From Alphaproteobacteria bacterium (GTDB lineage Bacteria; Pseudomonadota; Alphaproteobacteria; Micavibrionales; Micavibrionaceae): a DNA stretch of 49,581 bases. The notes beneath the pieces are model-generated. The model searched no databases. It worked only from the letters and a program-made list of their open reading frames with translations, and was not told the DNA's origin. Shown in pieces: positions 7,797-16,276 of this stretch. How positions within the stretch are numbered: position 1 is the stretch's first letter; every line of letters starts with the position of its first letter. Both the position numbers and the translations under genes were made by a program. The stretch is from positions 1 to 49,581 of the forward strand of contig JAMPXY010000003.1 of the NCBI GenBank assembly GCA_023700945.1, in the 5' to 3' direction.

Positions 7797-7979
7797 TTAG
7801 AAATCCACACATTTGCCGTTGAGTTCCCAGTCGCCGTAGCGCGTGGGTTCCGGGCCTTTGCGCCCCCCTTTTTCCTTCGGGGGGGCGGTGCTGGTGATAG
7901 AGTCGGAACTCTTTGAATTTCCCGCCATTTCTGGCTCTGGGACAGTGGCTACAGACTGATTTTGCTTTTGTGTGCTCAT
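7797..7979 (-). CDS. DUF1674 protein (SdhAF4-like succinate dehydrogenase assembly factor)
   Basis: 60 residues: a variable hydrophilic N-terminal half, then the family signature GPEPTRYGDWE followed by the NGKCVDF ending. Mitochondrial SDHAF4 homologues bind flavinylated SdhA and help assemble complex II, and alphaproteobacterial DUF1674 proteins share this terminal motif. In many alphaproteobacteria the gene lies next to rsmB, as here, where it is divergent from the chorismate mutase-rsmB pair. The plus strand from 7980 to 8025 is therefore a short divergent promoter region. The family call is strong; the role in this organism is by homology only. Confidence 0.9.
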   Translation of the reverse strand: MSTQKQNQSVATVPEPEMAGNSKSSDSITSTAPPKEKGGRKGPEPTRYGDWELNGKCVDF

Positions 7980-8025
7980 GGTCTTAATATGGCTTCGGAT
8001 GTGAAAGAAGCAATAGAGTATTTTT

Positions 8026-8337
8026 ATGGAAGTTATGAAACCTTACCGTCGCCGAATTGACATTCTTGATGATAAAATCATTGATTTGCTGGTTGAGCGT
8101 ATTGGGATTATCCGTGAAGTGGGCCACTTTAAATATGACAATGACATCCCGGCCGTCTTGCCGGATCGTGTGATTGAGGTACGTGAGCGCGCGGCTGAGC
8201 GTGCAGCGGCCAAGGGTCTCGATCCTGAACTGATCCGTCAGCTTTATACCATTATCATCAATTACAGTTGCAATCTTGAAGAAGAGATCAAGACTGAACT
8301 GATGCAGGCCGGGTGCCAGAAAACGGCTTCACGCTGA
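8026..8337 (+). CDS. aroQ: Chorismate mutase, AroQ class II
   Basis: 103 residues, all-helical, the size of a single-domain AroQ enzyme that rearranges chorismate to prephenate for Phe/Tyr synthesis. Helix 1 has RRRIDILDDKIIDLLVERI, with the conserved Arg, Asp-x-x-Ile and Leu-x-x-R pattern. The loop IPAVLPDRVIEVRERA supplies the second-helix Arg, and the final helix holds YTIIINYSCNLEEE. ATG at 8026 is used; codon 4 (8035) is an alternative, and SD signals are weak for both. The stop overlaps the next start as TGATG, indicating coupling to rsmB. That pairing has no obvious metabolic link. Confidence 0.88.
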   Translation: MEVMKPYRRRIDILDDKIIDLLVERIGIIREVGHFKYDNDIPAVLPDRVIEVRERAAERAAAKGLDPELIRQLYTIIINYSCNLEEEIKTELMQAGCQKTASR

Positions 8338-9671
8338 TGACTGCAAATTCATCAGCAACACCTCCGCCCGATTCCAGAAGCGAGGCGCTATCTGCCCGGC
8401 TGGTGGCGTTACAGCTGCTCTGTGATGTACTGGATAAAAATACCCCGCTTGACCAAGCGCTCGACTCAATGGCCGCTTTTCGTCTGCTCTCGGCGCGTGA
8501 CCGGTCATTTGCCCGGATGCTGGTGGCCACCACCTTGCGGCGTCTTGGTCAAATTGATGATCTGATTATCCAGATGAGTGAACGGGGCGGTCCGCCGTCA
8601 TTGCCGGTGGTGCACCATATTCTGCGACTAGGGGCCACACAGATTTTTTTCATGGATGTTCCGGTTTACGCTGCCGTTGATACTGCTGTCAGAATGACTG
8701 AGGAAAAAGGTCTGGCGCGGCTCAAGGGTTTTGTCAATGCGATCTTGCGGCGGATGGACCGCGAGGGCCGGGATCTGCTTTTGCAGCAGGATGATGTCAA
8801 CCTGAATATCCCTGACTGGCTGTATCAGGTCTGGGTGGCCGATTACGGTCAGGACGAAGCCCGCCAGATCGCACAGGCCCTGTTGAGCGAGGCACCACTG
8901 GATATCACCGTTAAAGATCAGGCGATGTTGTCTTACTGGGCCGCTCAGATGGAGGGTGTGATCATGCCGGGCGGAACGATTCGCCGTCAGGCTGGTGGTT
9001 TAATCAGTGATTTGCCGGGTTATCAGGAGGGTGCGTGGTGGATACAGGATTTATCGGCCTCATGGCCTGCACGCTTGCTGGGTGATATCAAGGGTAAGAC
9101 TGTGATTGATTTATGTGCAGCGCCGGGAGGCAAGACCGCGCAGCTGGCGGCTGCCGGGGCTACAGTGATTGCCTTGGATCGTTCCCGCAACCGTCTGCGT
9201 CGCCTTGAGGAGAACATGCAGCGGCTGGACTTGCGTGTGGCTGTTGAGGCCGCCGATGCTTCTGTCTGGCAGCCCACCGCCCCGGTTGATTATATCTTGC
9301 TTGATGCGCCGTGTTCGGCTACGGGTACCATCCGCAGACATCCCGATGTATTGCACTTAAAGAAACCACAGGATATTGACGCGCTGGCTGACTTACAAAG
9401 CCGATTGCTGACACAGGCTTCGGCCATGTTAAACCCCGATGGCATTTTGATTTACTGTACATGCTCTTTGCAGAAGGCCGAAGGCGAAACACGGATTGAA
9501 GATTTCTTACGCAATCATCCTGCGATGATGCGTTATCCGATCAAGGCGCAGGAGGTCATCGGGCTAGAGGTATGTCTGAGTCCGGTGGGTGATTTGCGCA
9601 TTCTCCCGCACCATCTGCAGGAACAAGGCGGGATGGATGGATTTTACATTTGTCGTTTACAGAAGCGCTGA
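8337..9671 (+). CDS. rsmB: 16S rRNA (cytosine-967 C5)-methyltransferase RsmB
   Basis: 444 residues from ATG 8337, which overlaps the chorismate mutase stop; a GTG at 8313 would add 8 residues. The N-terminal 140 residues are a NusB-like RNA-binding domain. The C-terminal catalytic domain has the SAM loop DLCAAPGGKTAQL, ALDRSRNRL (adenosine-binding Asp), DAPCSATGT with Cys326 and YCTCSLQKAEGE with Cys376. These match the two catalytic cysteines of E. coli RsmB (325 and 375) almost position for position. The enzyme methylates C967 of 16S rRNA. Confidence 0.95.
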   Translation: MTANSSATPPPDSRSEALSARLVALQLLCDVLDKNTPLDQALDSMAAFRLLSARDRSFARMLVATTLRRLGQIDDLIIQMSERGGPPSLPVVHHILRLGATQIFFMDVPVYAAVDTAVRMTEEKGLARLKGFVNAILRRMDREGRDLLLQQDDVNLNIPDWLYQVWVADYGQDEARQIAQALLSEAPLDITVKDQAMLSYWAAQMEGVIMPGGTIRRQAGGLISDLPGYQEGAWWIQDLSASWPARLLGDIKGKTVIDLCAAPGGKTAQLAAAGATVIALDRSRNRLRRLEENMQRLDLRVAVEAADASVWQPTAPVDYILLDAPCSATGTIRRHPDVLHLKKPQDIDALADLQSRLLTQASAMLNPDGILIYCTCSLQKAEGETRIEDFLRNHPAMMRYPIKAQEVIGLEVCLSPVGDLRILPHHLQEQGGMDGFYICRLQKR

Positions 9672-9738
9672 TATCCGGCGCTACTCTCCATAAGTCATTT
9701 ACCTATCTATAAAAGCTTATTTCGTTTGTTGCTGCTTC

Positions 9739-9765
9739 AGACACAGGCCCCTTGTGCCTGTGTCT
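9739..9765. repeat. Perfect 10-bp inverted repeat upstream of the HEIGH protein gene
   Basis: AGACACAGGC (9739-9748) and GCCTGTGTCT (9756-9765) form a perfect stem with a 7-nt loop. There is no T-run on either side, so it is not a standard terminator. It lies 67 nt after rsmB and 71 nt before the next start, and could be an operator, an mRNA-stabilising stem or a weak terminator. Confidence 0.55.
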
Positions 9766-9836
9766 TCGATCTTGCAAGATGATACACAAATAAAATCCGG
9801 CATGACCGGGCTATAAAAATATACAGGGAGTATTAC

Positions 9837-11444
9837 ATGTCACGTTATCAGGGAGAGGCCTTTGGCCGCTCGGGGCATTCTATTGCCAAAAAATCACCCT
9901 TCAGAGCCTCACTCACCGCACTTTTCACAGCAGCGGCAATGCTGTTGAGTTCAACGCCGGCCGTCGCTGACATTGAAGTAGGACAGGGCTTGAAACTAAA
10001 ACCGCGCAGTAAGGGGCGGGCGGATACGGAACTGGTGGTGCAACCCTCACAGACGGCGTTATCTCAGCGTTTGTCTGAACTACAGCAGCGTTTTGGCACT
10101 ATGGTGCGCGACGTAAAATTGGTAGTGATTGACAAAGACTGGTTCCAGAAAAACGCGGTTCTGAACGGTGTGCCGCCTTATCAATACGCCTTGCCGCCGA
10201 CACAGGCCCAGACCGTACAGCAGTTGGCAGCCGAATTTATTCGCAGTCGCAGCGGTCTTTCGTTTCCACCCGAATCATTTCAAGGCATGGAAAAAGAAAT
10301 GATGCGTACTGAGGGCATGTCATTAAAGTTGCCTTATGGTGCCACTGAAGAAGCTCTGCTGGGCGGTCAGCAGAGCATATGTTTGCTTTACCCGCATTAT
10401 TCAGATTGGGACCGCGATTCCTACTATAAGAATTTGCTGGGCCTAAATCCGTCGATTCATGGCGATATTGCGCAAGCCCATCTGCGTGATCCGCAAAGCC
10501 TTGAATTTATGAAACGTTTTGTTGATTATCACGAAATCGGCCATTGCTATGATCGCTGGAATGTCACGGCTCTGGCGCAGTCGCAAAATGCCGGTGAATT
10601 CCTGACCACCCGCCATAAAGCTGAAGTCTTTGCCGAGGTGTTTGCCAATCTGATGCTGGCGCGGGATGGATATACTGAATTTTCGCAGAAGCAAGCCGAT
10701 CTGAGGCTGGCCATTGCCGCGCTCTCGGGCCCGGTTAAAGCGGCGATGTCAGACCCGCGCGAGGTCAGTTTTTACATGACATCAGTTTATCTGCTACAGG
10801 AAGGATCGCGCAATGCCGGAGCCGAAATCGAACGCTTGGGGTTGTCTCGTCTGCAGGCGATGAGCATTGAAGAGGTTCTTACCCTGACCAACGAAATCAC
10901 CAATCGCTCTGTCTTTGATTTACAGGATACAGCGTCAGCGGTTGGTTATATGATGTATAATGCTTATGATTTCACTGCTTGGGAAGAAGCGCGCTTGACC
11001 AATCCGATCATTCAGCGCCGTTATGATATTGCGCAGCGGTTAAAAGCAGATATGGAAGGGGCGGTTCATCGCGTACTTGATCTGGGTAACCGCAGCCAGC
11101 CTGTCCTGCAACCTGCGAGTTTTAATTTCGAGAGAGTGACTTTTTCATCAGTGGGGGCCACCGCCTTGCAGGCCCGCGCCAGCGAACTGGCCAGAGATCT
11201 GCAAGCACGTATGGGCCGGAACCTGTCGCGCGACAACCTGATACGGGTCTATACCGCCCGTAAGGATGAATTGCGTCGTACCCTTGAGGGTACCGATGTC
11301 CCGGCCAAAGAACAGGCCACCATAGACCTCAGTTTGATGATGATGGCTTTGCGTCAGGCTTATGATTTGTTGCCGCTCACAGCACGGCCCGCCGTTAACG
11401 ATTCCCAGCGGGGTATGCCTCTGAGCCTCAAACCGGCAGCGTGA
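9837..11444 (+). CDS. Exported protein with HEIGH zincin-like motif, family unknown
   Basis: 535 residues, not recognised. The N terminus is a long Sec signal: a charged stretch to Lys19, a hydrophobic core (about 24-37) and a cleavage site AVA|D after residue 44. The centre has HEIGH at 232-236 (HExxH, two putative zinc ligands plus the general-base Glu), followed 27-31 residues later by AEVFAEVFAN (262-271), whose Glu263 or Glu267 could be the third ligand as in gluzincins. Before it is a Tyr/Asp-rich segment (PHYSDWDRDSYY, about 186-197). The C-terminal half is helical and Gln/Arg/Leu-rich. AGGGAG lies about 8 nt before the ATG. It is monocistronic between rsmB and rpe, a region where other alphaproteobacteria often carry HtpX, a membrane HExxH protease. 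A periplasmic metalloprotease is my inference. Confidence 0.65.
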   Translation: MSRYQGEAFGRSGHSIAKKSPFRASLTALFTAAAMLLSSTPAVADIEVGQGLKLKPRSKGRADTELVVQPSQTALSQRLSELQQRFGTMVRDVKLVVIDKDWFQKNAVLNGVPPYQYALPPTQAQTVQQLAAEFIRSRSGLSFPPESFQGMEKEMMRTEGMSLKLPYGATEEALLGGQQSICLLYPHYSDWDRDSYYKNLLGLNPSIHGDIAQAHLRDPQSLEFMKRFVDYHEIGHCYDRWNVTALAQSQNAGEFLTTRHKAEVFAEVFANLMLARDGYTEFSQKQADLRLAIAALSGPVKAAMSDPREVSFYMTSVYLLQEGSRNAGAEIERLGLSRLQAMSIEEVLTLTNEITNRSVFDLQDTASAVGYMMYNAYDFTAWEEARLTNPIIQRRYDIAQRLKADMEGAVHRVLDLGNRSQPVLQPASFNFERVTFSSVGATALQARASELARDLQARMGRNLSRDNLIRVYTARKDELRRTLEGTDVPAKEQATIDLSLMMMALRQAYDLLPLTARPAVNDSQRGMPLSLKPAA

Positions 11445-11511
11445 CCAGATTTTTCAAAATTTTTGTGAATGGAAGGTGAAATCCCCTTCCTGATTTGTTA
11501 TATTCAAACGT

Positions 11512-11529
11512 AAGGGCTCTCTCGCCCTT
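11512..11529. repeat. Short hairpin upstream of rpe
   Basis: AAGGGC (11512-11517) pairs with GCCCTT (11524-11529) around TCTCTC, 48 nt before the rpe start. It is not followed by a clear T-run, so it may be a weak terminator of the preceding gene or part of the rpe leader. Confidence 0.4.
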
Positions 11530-11577
11530 GCGCCTTTCTCCCCTATTTCCCAGAATATCACACAAAATTTCACAGAC

Positions 11578-12243
11578 ATGATTCCTGCGCCCGAAATCCG
11601 CATTGCGCCATCGATTCTTTCCGCTGATTTTGCCCGTCTGGGTGAAGAAGTGACGGCGCTTGATTCCGCCGGCGCCGATTATATCCATGTGGATGTGATG
11701 GATGGCCATTACGTCCCGAATCTCACCATTGGTCCGGGTGTGGTCAAGGCCCTGCGCCCGCATTCAGCCAAAATATTCGATGTCCATTTGATGATTTCGC
11801 CGGCGGATCCCTTTATTGAGGCTTTTGCCGCCGCCGGGGCTGACATTATTACGATCCATCCTGAAGCCGGGCCGCATTTCCACCGTACCTTGCAAGTGAT
11901 CCGCGGTTTGGGCAAAAAGGCTGGCGTGGCCTTGAACCCCGGTACAGCGACCGGGGTGCTGGACCATGTTATGGATCTGGTGGATTTGGTATTGGTGATG
12001 ACGGTTAATCCCGGTTTTGGAGGGCAGGCTTATATTTCTGTGCCGGATAAAATTGCTGATGTTCGGCGGCGCATTGCTGCCACCGGGCGAGAGATTGACC
12101 TCGAGGTTGATGGTGGCATCAATCCCGATACTGCTCGCGAAGTCATCAAGGCCGGGGCTAACGTACTGGTCGCGGGTACGGCTGTCTTCAAGGATGGTCC
12201 GGCGCGCTATGCCGATCATATCCGTGCGATCAGGGGGGGCTAG
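11578..12243 (+). CDS. rpe: Ribulose-phosphate 3-epimerase
   Basis: 221 residues, normal length. A TIM-barrel enzyme interconverting ribulose-5-phosphate and xylulose-5-phosphate in the pentose phosphate pathway. Signatures: [16 protein letters not shown] at the start, [17 protein letters not shown] (catalytic Asp and metal ligands), [18 protein letters not shown] (phosphate-gripping loop), [12 protein letters not shown] (second catalytic Asp) and GTAVFKD. The ATG lacks a good SD, but the reading matches the family from residue 5 on. The heparinase-like gene follows after 6 nt, so they are cotranscribed. Confidence 0.97.
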   Translation: MIPAPEIRIAPSILSADFARLGEEVTALDSAGADYIHVDVMDGHYVPNLTIGPGVVKALRPHSAKIFDVHLMISPADPFIEAFAAAGADIITIHPEAGPHFHRTLQVIRGLGKKAGVALNPGTATGVLDHVMDLVDLVLVMTVNPGFGGQAYISVPDKIADVRRRIAATGREIDLEVDGGINPDTAREVIKAGANVLVAGTAVFKDGPARYADHIRAIRGG

Positions 12244-12249
12244 GGTACG

Positions 12250-13890
12250 ATGGCGGCACGTGTTCCGGCTCTTCGTCATTTGCGTCAAAAAGCCTCTCAT
12301 GCGGCTTTTAATACAGCCTTTTATAATTGGACGCTCGGCAGTGATACATCTCATGATCTGGTGGTAAGACCGATTGACCCGTGGCCGGGTAATCCGGCGC
12401 TGGGTCGCGGTTTGTGCAGTGGGGCGTTCATTCTTGAGGGACAGGAAAGGCAGATTTGCCGCCGTCTGTGGGAACCAACGCAGCTTTCCCCTGTCTGGCT
12501 CAATCATCTCCACGGGTTTGAATGGCTGCGTGATTTGCGTTCGCTAGGCGGGGATCAGGGTCGGATGCAGGCCCGTGATTTGGTGGCTGACTGGATGAAT
12601 CGCTTTAATGGCTGGGATGCCAGTGCCTGGCAGCCGGATATTACCGGCTTGCGGGTGGCGAACTGGATCATGCTCTATGAGTTTTTTTGTGCGAGCGCCG
12701 ATGAAGAGTTTCAGGATCGCTTTTTCCAGTCGTTGCTGCGACAGGCACGCCATTTGGCGCGGGCCCTGCCGGGAACATTGCATGGCTTACCACTGCTGCA
12801 GGGAATACGCGGTCTGATTTTGGCCGGTCTGGCGATGCCCGGTCATGAAAACTGGCTGATCCAGGGGCTTGATTTGCTTGAATCTGAAACCGGGAAGCAA
12901 ATTTTATCTGATGGCGGCCATATCAGCCGCTCGCCTGCAGTATTGCTCGAGGTGCTGCGGGTTTATGTCGATGTCAGGATCGCGCTGCGCGCCGGGGATT
13001 ATCCGGTGCCGGAGCAAATTGAACACACTATTGACCGGATGGCGCAAGCAATGCGCTTTTTCCGGCATGCCGATAAAAAGCTCACCACCTTTCACGGTAC
13101 ACAGGAACTTGATAGCGCTTATGCCGATACCATTCTCTCTCATGCCAATGCGCGTGGAAAAATACTACGTAATTTGCCGCACAGCGACTATGAACGAGTG
13201 ACATTAGGGCGCAGCGTGATGACTATGGATGTCGGTACGCCACCCGCTTGGCCCTATGATGACGTAGCGCATGCAAGCCCACTCGCTTTTGAATTTATCT
13301 ACGGCAAGGAGCGGGTATTTGTGTCTTGCGGTACTCATTTGCTCGATGAAGACTGGCGGCAAAGTCTGCGCGGCACGGCAGCGCATAATACGATTACCAT
13401 GGATGATCGCAACTCCTGTGAAATCAAGGCTGATGGCCATATGGGCCGCCGCCCGCGCACGGTCTCTTCGACCCGTGAAGAAGGTTTATACGCCACATTG
13501 ATCGATGCGGTACATGATGGCTATGTGCCTGTAAACGGCGTCACTCATCGTCGCCGTCTTTATCTCGGTAATCAGGGCCATGATTTACGGGGTGAGGAAA
13601 ACCTGACCTGCACGGTTGGCCTGACCAAGCCAGTCGCGATTACGACCCGTTTTCACCTCCACCCCAAGGTACAGGTCTCGTTGATCCGTGAAGGGGAAGA
13701 GGCGCTGTTGCGCCTGCCCGGCGGATCGGGTTGGCGTTTTTATATTACCGGCGGGGCGCTATCGCTCGAGAACAGTGTCTATTTCGGTGAAGGCTGCACC
13801 ATGCGCAAAACCAAGCAACTGGTAATCAGCACCCTGATGGAGACCGATACCCTGCAGCTGAAATGGGCGTTGCAAAGAGAGGGCGTTTAA
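12250..13890 (+). CDS. Heparinase II/III family protein
   Basis: 546 residues. The N-terminal two thirds is helical, the (alpha/alpha) toroid of polysaccharide lyases, with W- and H-rich stretches such as WLNHLHGFEWLRDL (about 83-96) and DGGHISRSPAVLLEVLR (about 222-238). The C-terminal third is the beta-sandwich Hepar_II_III domain, with FHGTQELDSAY, SCGTH and RGTAAHNTITMDD, the last being the typical conserved His-Asn segment. Homologues lie beside rsmB or purH genes in many alphaproteobacteria, where their substrate is unknown; no signal peptide is visible here, so a cytoplasmic or non-classically placed enzyme is possible. It follows rpe by 6 nt. No dedicated terminator is seen before radA. 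Confidence 0.85.
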   Translation: MAARVPALRHLRQKASHAAFNTAFYNWTLGSDTSHDLVVRPIDPWPGNPALGRGLCSGAFILEGQERQICRRLWEPTQLSPVWLNHLHGFEWLRDLRSLGGDQGRMQARDLVADWMNRFNGWDASAWQPDITGLRVANWIMLYEFFCASADEEFQDRFFQSLLRQARHLARALPGTLHGLPLLQGIRGLILAGLAMPGHENWLIQGLDLLESETGKQILSDGGHISRSPAVLLEVLRVYVDVRIALRAGDYPVPEQIEHTIDRMAQAMRFFRHADKKLTTFHGTQELDSAYADTILSHANARGKILRNLPHSDYERVTLGRSVMTMDVGTPPAWPYDDVAHASPLAFEFIYGKERVFVSCGTHLLDEDWRQSLRGTAAHNTITMDDRNSCEIKADGHMGRRPRTVSSTREEGLYATLIDAVHDGYVPVNGVTHRRRLYLGNQGHDLRGEENLTCTVGLTKPVAITTRFHLHPKVQVSLIREGEEALLRLPGGSGWRFYITGGALSLENSVYFGEGCTMRKTKQLVISTLMETDTLQLKWALQREGV

Positions 13891-13951
13891 CCCCTCTCGA
13901 CAATGTTCCCTTTTTGTTCTAGTCTGGGACTGGAATAAGGGGCGAATCACC

Positions 13952-15352
13952 ATGGCCAAACCAACCAAAAATTATGTCTGTCAGTCTTGCGGGGCGGTAT
14001 CCACGAAATGGGCGGGCAAGTGCGATTCTTGCAATGAATGGAACAGTCTTGCCGAAGAGGCGGTGACGGCAGCCGTACCCAAGGGTATGGGCACGAAAAA
14101 GGGCCGTTCGCTTGAACTGGTGGATTTAAGCGGGCAAAGCCATGAACGCCTGCCACGGCTGGTGACCGGGATTGCGGAATTCGACCGCGTCACCGGGGGC
14201 GGCGTGGTGCCGGGTTCGGCGCTTTTGATCGGCGGCGACCCCGGGATTGGCAAATCAACATTATTATTACAGGTGGTCTGCGCCTTAAGTAAAAAAAATG
14301 CCCGTTGCGTGTATGTCTCGGGCGAGGAGGCGGTCGATCAGGTGCGTTTGCGGGCGGATCGTCTGGGGTTGGGGCAATCACCGGTGGAATTGGCGTCGGC
14401 GACCTCCGTGCGCGATATCGTCGCAACGATGGAAGACGGCGGCAAACATATCGATCTGCTGGTGGTCGACTCCATCCAGACCATCTATGTCGATAATGTC
14501 GATAGTGCACCGGGCACCGTGACGCAGGTACGCACCTCGGCGCAGGAAATTATCCGCGTGGCAAAAAAACGCAATATTATCGTGCTGTTTGTCGGTCATG
14601 TGACCAAGGACGGACAAATCGCGGGACCGCGCGTACTGGAACATCTGGTTGATACGGTTCTTTATTTTGAAGGGGATCGCTCTCACCAGTTCCGCATTCT
14701 CCGTGCCGTCAAAAATCGTTTTGGCCCCACCGATGAAATTGGCGTGTTTGAGATGGCCAATGAAGGGCTAGTTGAGGTTGCCAACCCTTCGGCTTTATTC
14801 TTGTCGCAACGTCAGGCCGATGCCACGGGTAGTGTTGTTCTGGCGGCGCTCGAGGGGACACGTCCGGTGTTGGTTGAAGTACAGGCGCTTGTGTCCGTAT
14901 CACCGCTGGGCACACCGCGCCGGGCGGTGATCGGCTATGATTCGGGGCGGCTTTCGATGGTACTCGCCGTTTTGGAAACGCGGGTGGGTCTGCAATTTTC
15001 GGGTTGCGATGTTTATCTTAACATCGCCGGGGGTATCCGGATTAATGAACCGGCTGCTGATCTTGCGGTGGCGGCGGCGCTGATTTCTGCCCTCAATAAT
15101 GTTGCGGCTCCGGCTGATGCTGTATTCTTTGGTGAAATTGGTCTGGCTGGGGAAGTACGGCAGGTGCCGCAGCCAGATGTCCGCCTCAAGGAAGCTTCGA
15201 AACTGGGCTTCGGCAAGGCCATTATCCCCCGGCGCAAGGTCGTCAAAGAAGGCCGCAAGCCCGATCCGCTGGTGGTCAGCGAGCTTTCCCATTTGCAGGA
15301 TCTGGCTGATTTGCTGCGGGATCAAGGTGGCCCACGCCGGGCAATTGCCTGA
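13952..15352 (+). CDS. radA: DNA repair protein RadA
   Basis: 466 residues. A RecA-like helicase that promotes branch migration during recombination. Order of parts: a zinc finger from Cys10, Cys13, Cys24 and Cys27; Walker A GGDPGIGKS at 94-102; Walker B LLVVDSIQ; the RadA-specific KNRFG motif at 254-258; and a Lon-protease-like C-terminal domain (from about 290, with LNIAGGIRINEPAADLAVA). AAGGGG lies about 9 nt before the ATG. It is followed at 117 nt by cvpA and purF, a conserved alphaproteobacterial order. Confidence 0.97.
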   Translation: MAKPTKNYVCQSCGAVSTKWAGKCDSCNEWNSLAEEAVTAAVPKGMGTKKGRSLELVDLSGQSHERLPRLVTGIAEFDRVTGGGVVPGSALLIGGDPGIGKSTLLLQVVCALSKKNARCVYVSGEEAVDQVRLRADRLGLGQSPVELASATSVRDIVATMEDGGKHIDLLVVDSIQTIYVDNVDSAPGTVTQVRTSAQEIIRVAKKRNIIVLFVGHVTKDGQIAGPRVLEHLVDTVLYFEGDRSHQFRILRAVKNRFGPTDEIGVFEMANEGLVEVANPSALFLSQRQADATGSVVLAALEGTRPVLVEVQALVSVSPLGTPRRAVIGYDSGRLSMVLAVLETRVGLQFSGCDVYLNIAGGIRINEPAADLAVAAALISALNNVAAPADAVFFGEIGLAGEVRQVPQPDVRLKEASKLGFGKAIIPRRKVVKEGRKPDPLVVSELSHLQDLADLLRDQGGPRRAIA

Positions 15353-15469
15353 ACTGTTTGATAAATAACAATTTTTCAATGCCGTGCCTGCGCGTGCGGG
15401 GGCTGTTCGCCGGGGCTGCAATCTGGTACATTCCCGCCATTGTTCCACTAACCGGATAATGCTGGTCCC

Positions 15470-16276
15470 ATGATTGTTGATGCCATTGTTCTGGGCGTTT
15501 TGCTCGTCTCTGCTGTTTTTGCCTTCTTGCGGGGTTTTATCCGCGAGGTTTTGACGATCCTCGGGGTTGTGGGGGGGTTGGCGGCCTCTTTGGCGTTTGG
15601 CGATCAATTGCGGCCACTGATGAACCAGTGGTTGGGTGTCGATAAGGACGCTGCCGACCCGCAGTTGCTCGCCGGGGTGGTGCCGTACACGGTCGTGGCT
15701 GATGTGCTGGCTTATGGTTCAATTTTCCTGATCGTGGTGATCGTCCTTTCGTTGCTCAGTCATTTGCTGGCAGGCTGGGCCCGCACGATTGGTCTGGGTG
15801 CGATTGACCGCACATTGGGTGTAGTTTTTGGCGTGGCTCGCGGCATTCTGGTATTAGCTGTGATCTATCTGCTACCTTATCTTTTGTTCAAGGATGATGC
15901 CCGCCAGCAATGGCCCTTGTTAAAAGAAAGTCGCACGATTGTGTATGTTGAGGCCACCTCGAAATGGCTGGCTGATTTCTTGCCGGAATCAATGCGTAAT
16001 AGTGATCCTGCGAGCTTGGCTGATTCGGCGAGCTCCGTGACCAGAGCTACCCGTGATAAACTCAAAGATCTTGAGTTGCTCAAAGGGGATGACACCGGCA
16101 AGATCGTGCCCCCGGATGCTGAGGAAGACGGTTATGCCCCTGCTGAACGTCAGGAGATGCAAGAGCTGATGATGGATCAATCCGGCGAGGCCCCGCCACC
16201 GATGATCCAGCCCGAGCAACAATCGGCACCACAATTTGAAGAGAATCCGAAACCGGCGATTAAAATCAATGACTAG
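15470..16276 (+). CDS. cvpA: CvpA family inner-membrane protein
   Basis: 268 residues. Four hydrophobic segments fill residues 1-145; the first carries the typical FAFLRGFIREVLTILGVVGG. The C-terminal 100 residues are hydrophilic, acidic and Pro/Gln-rich, ending near KPAIKIND. CvpA proteins are linked to colicin V export and to envelope or stress tolerance in other bacteria, and their exact activity is unsettled. The gene is almost always next to purF, as here, where the reading frames overlap by 8 nt (ATGACTAG), so translation is coupled. A weak SD precedes the ATG. Confidence 0.92.
   Translation: MIVDAIVLGVLLVSAVFAFLRGFIREVLTILGVVGGLAASLAFGDQLRPLMNQWLGVDKDAADPQLLAGVVPYTVVADVLAYGSIFLIVVIVLSLLSHLLAGWARTIGLGAIDRTLGVVFGVARGILVLAVIYLLPYLLFKDDARQQWPLLKESRTIVYVEATSKWLADFLPESMRNSDPASLADSASSVTRATRDKLKDLELLKGDDTGKIVPPDAEEDGYAPAERQEMQELMMDQSGEAPPPMIQPEQQSAPQFEENPKPAIKIND

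Noticed and set aside
16236-16268. Upstream start for purF
   Set aside because: It would add an 11-residue basic tail inside cvpA; ATG 16269 gives the usual short propeptide before Cys19.
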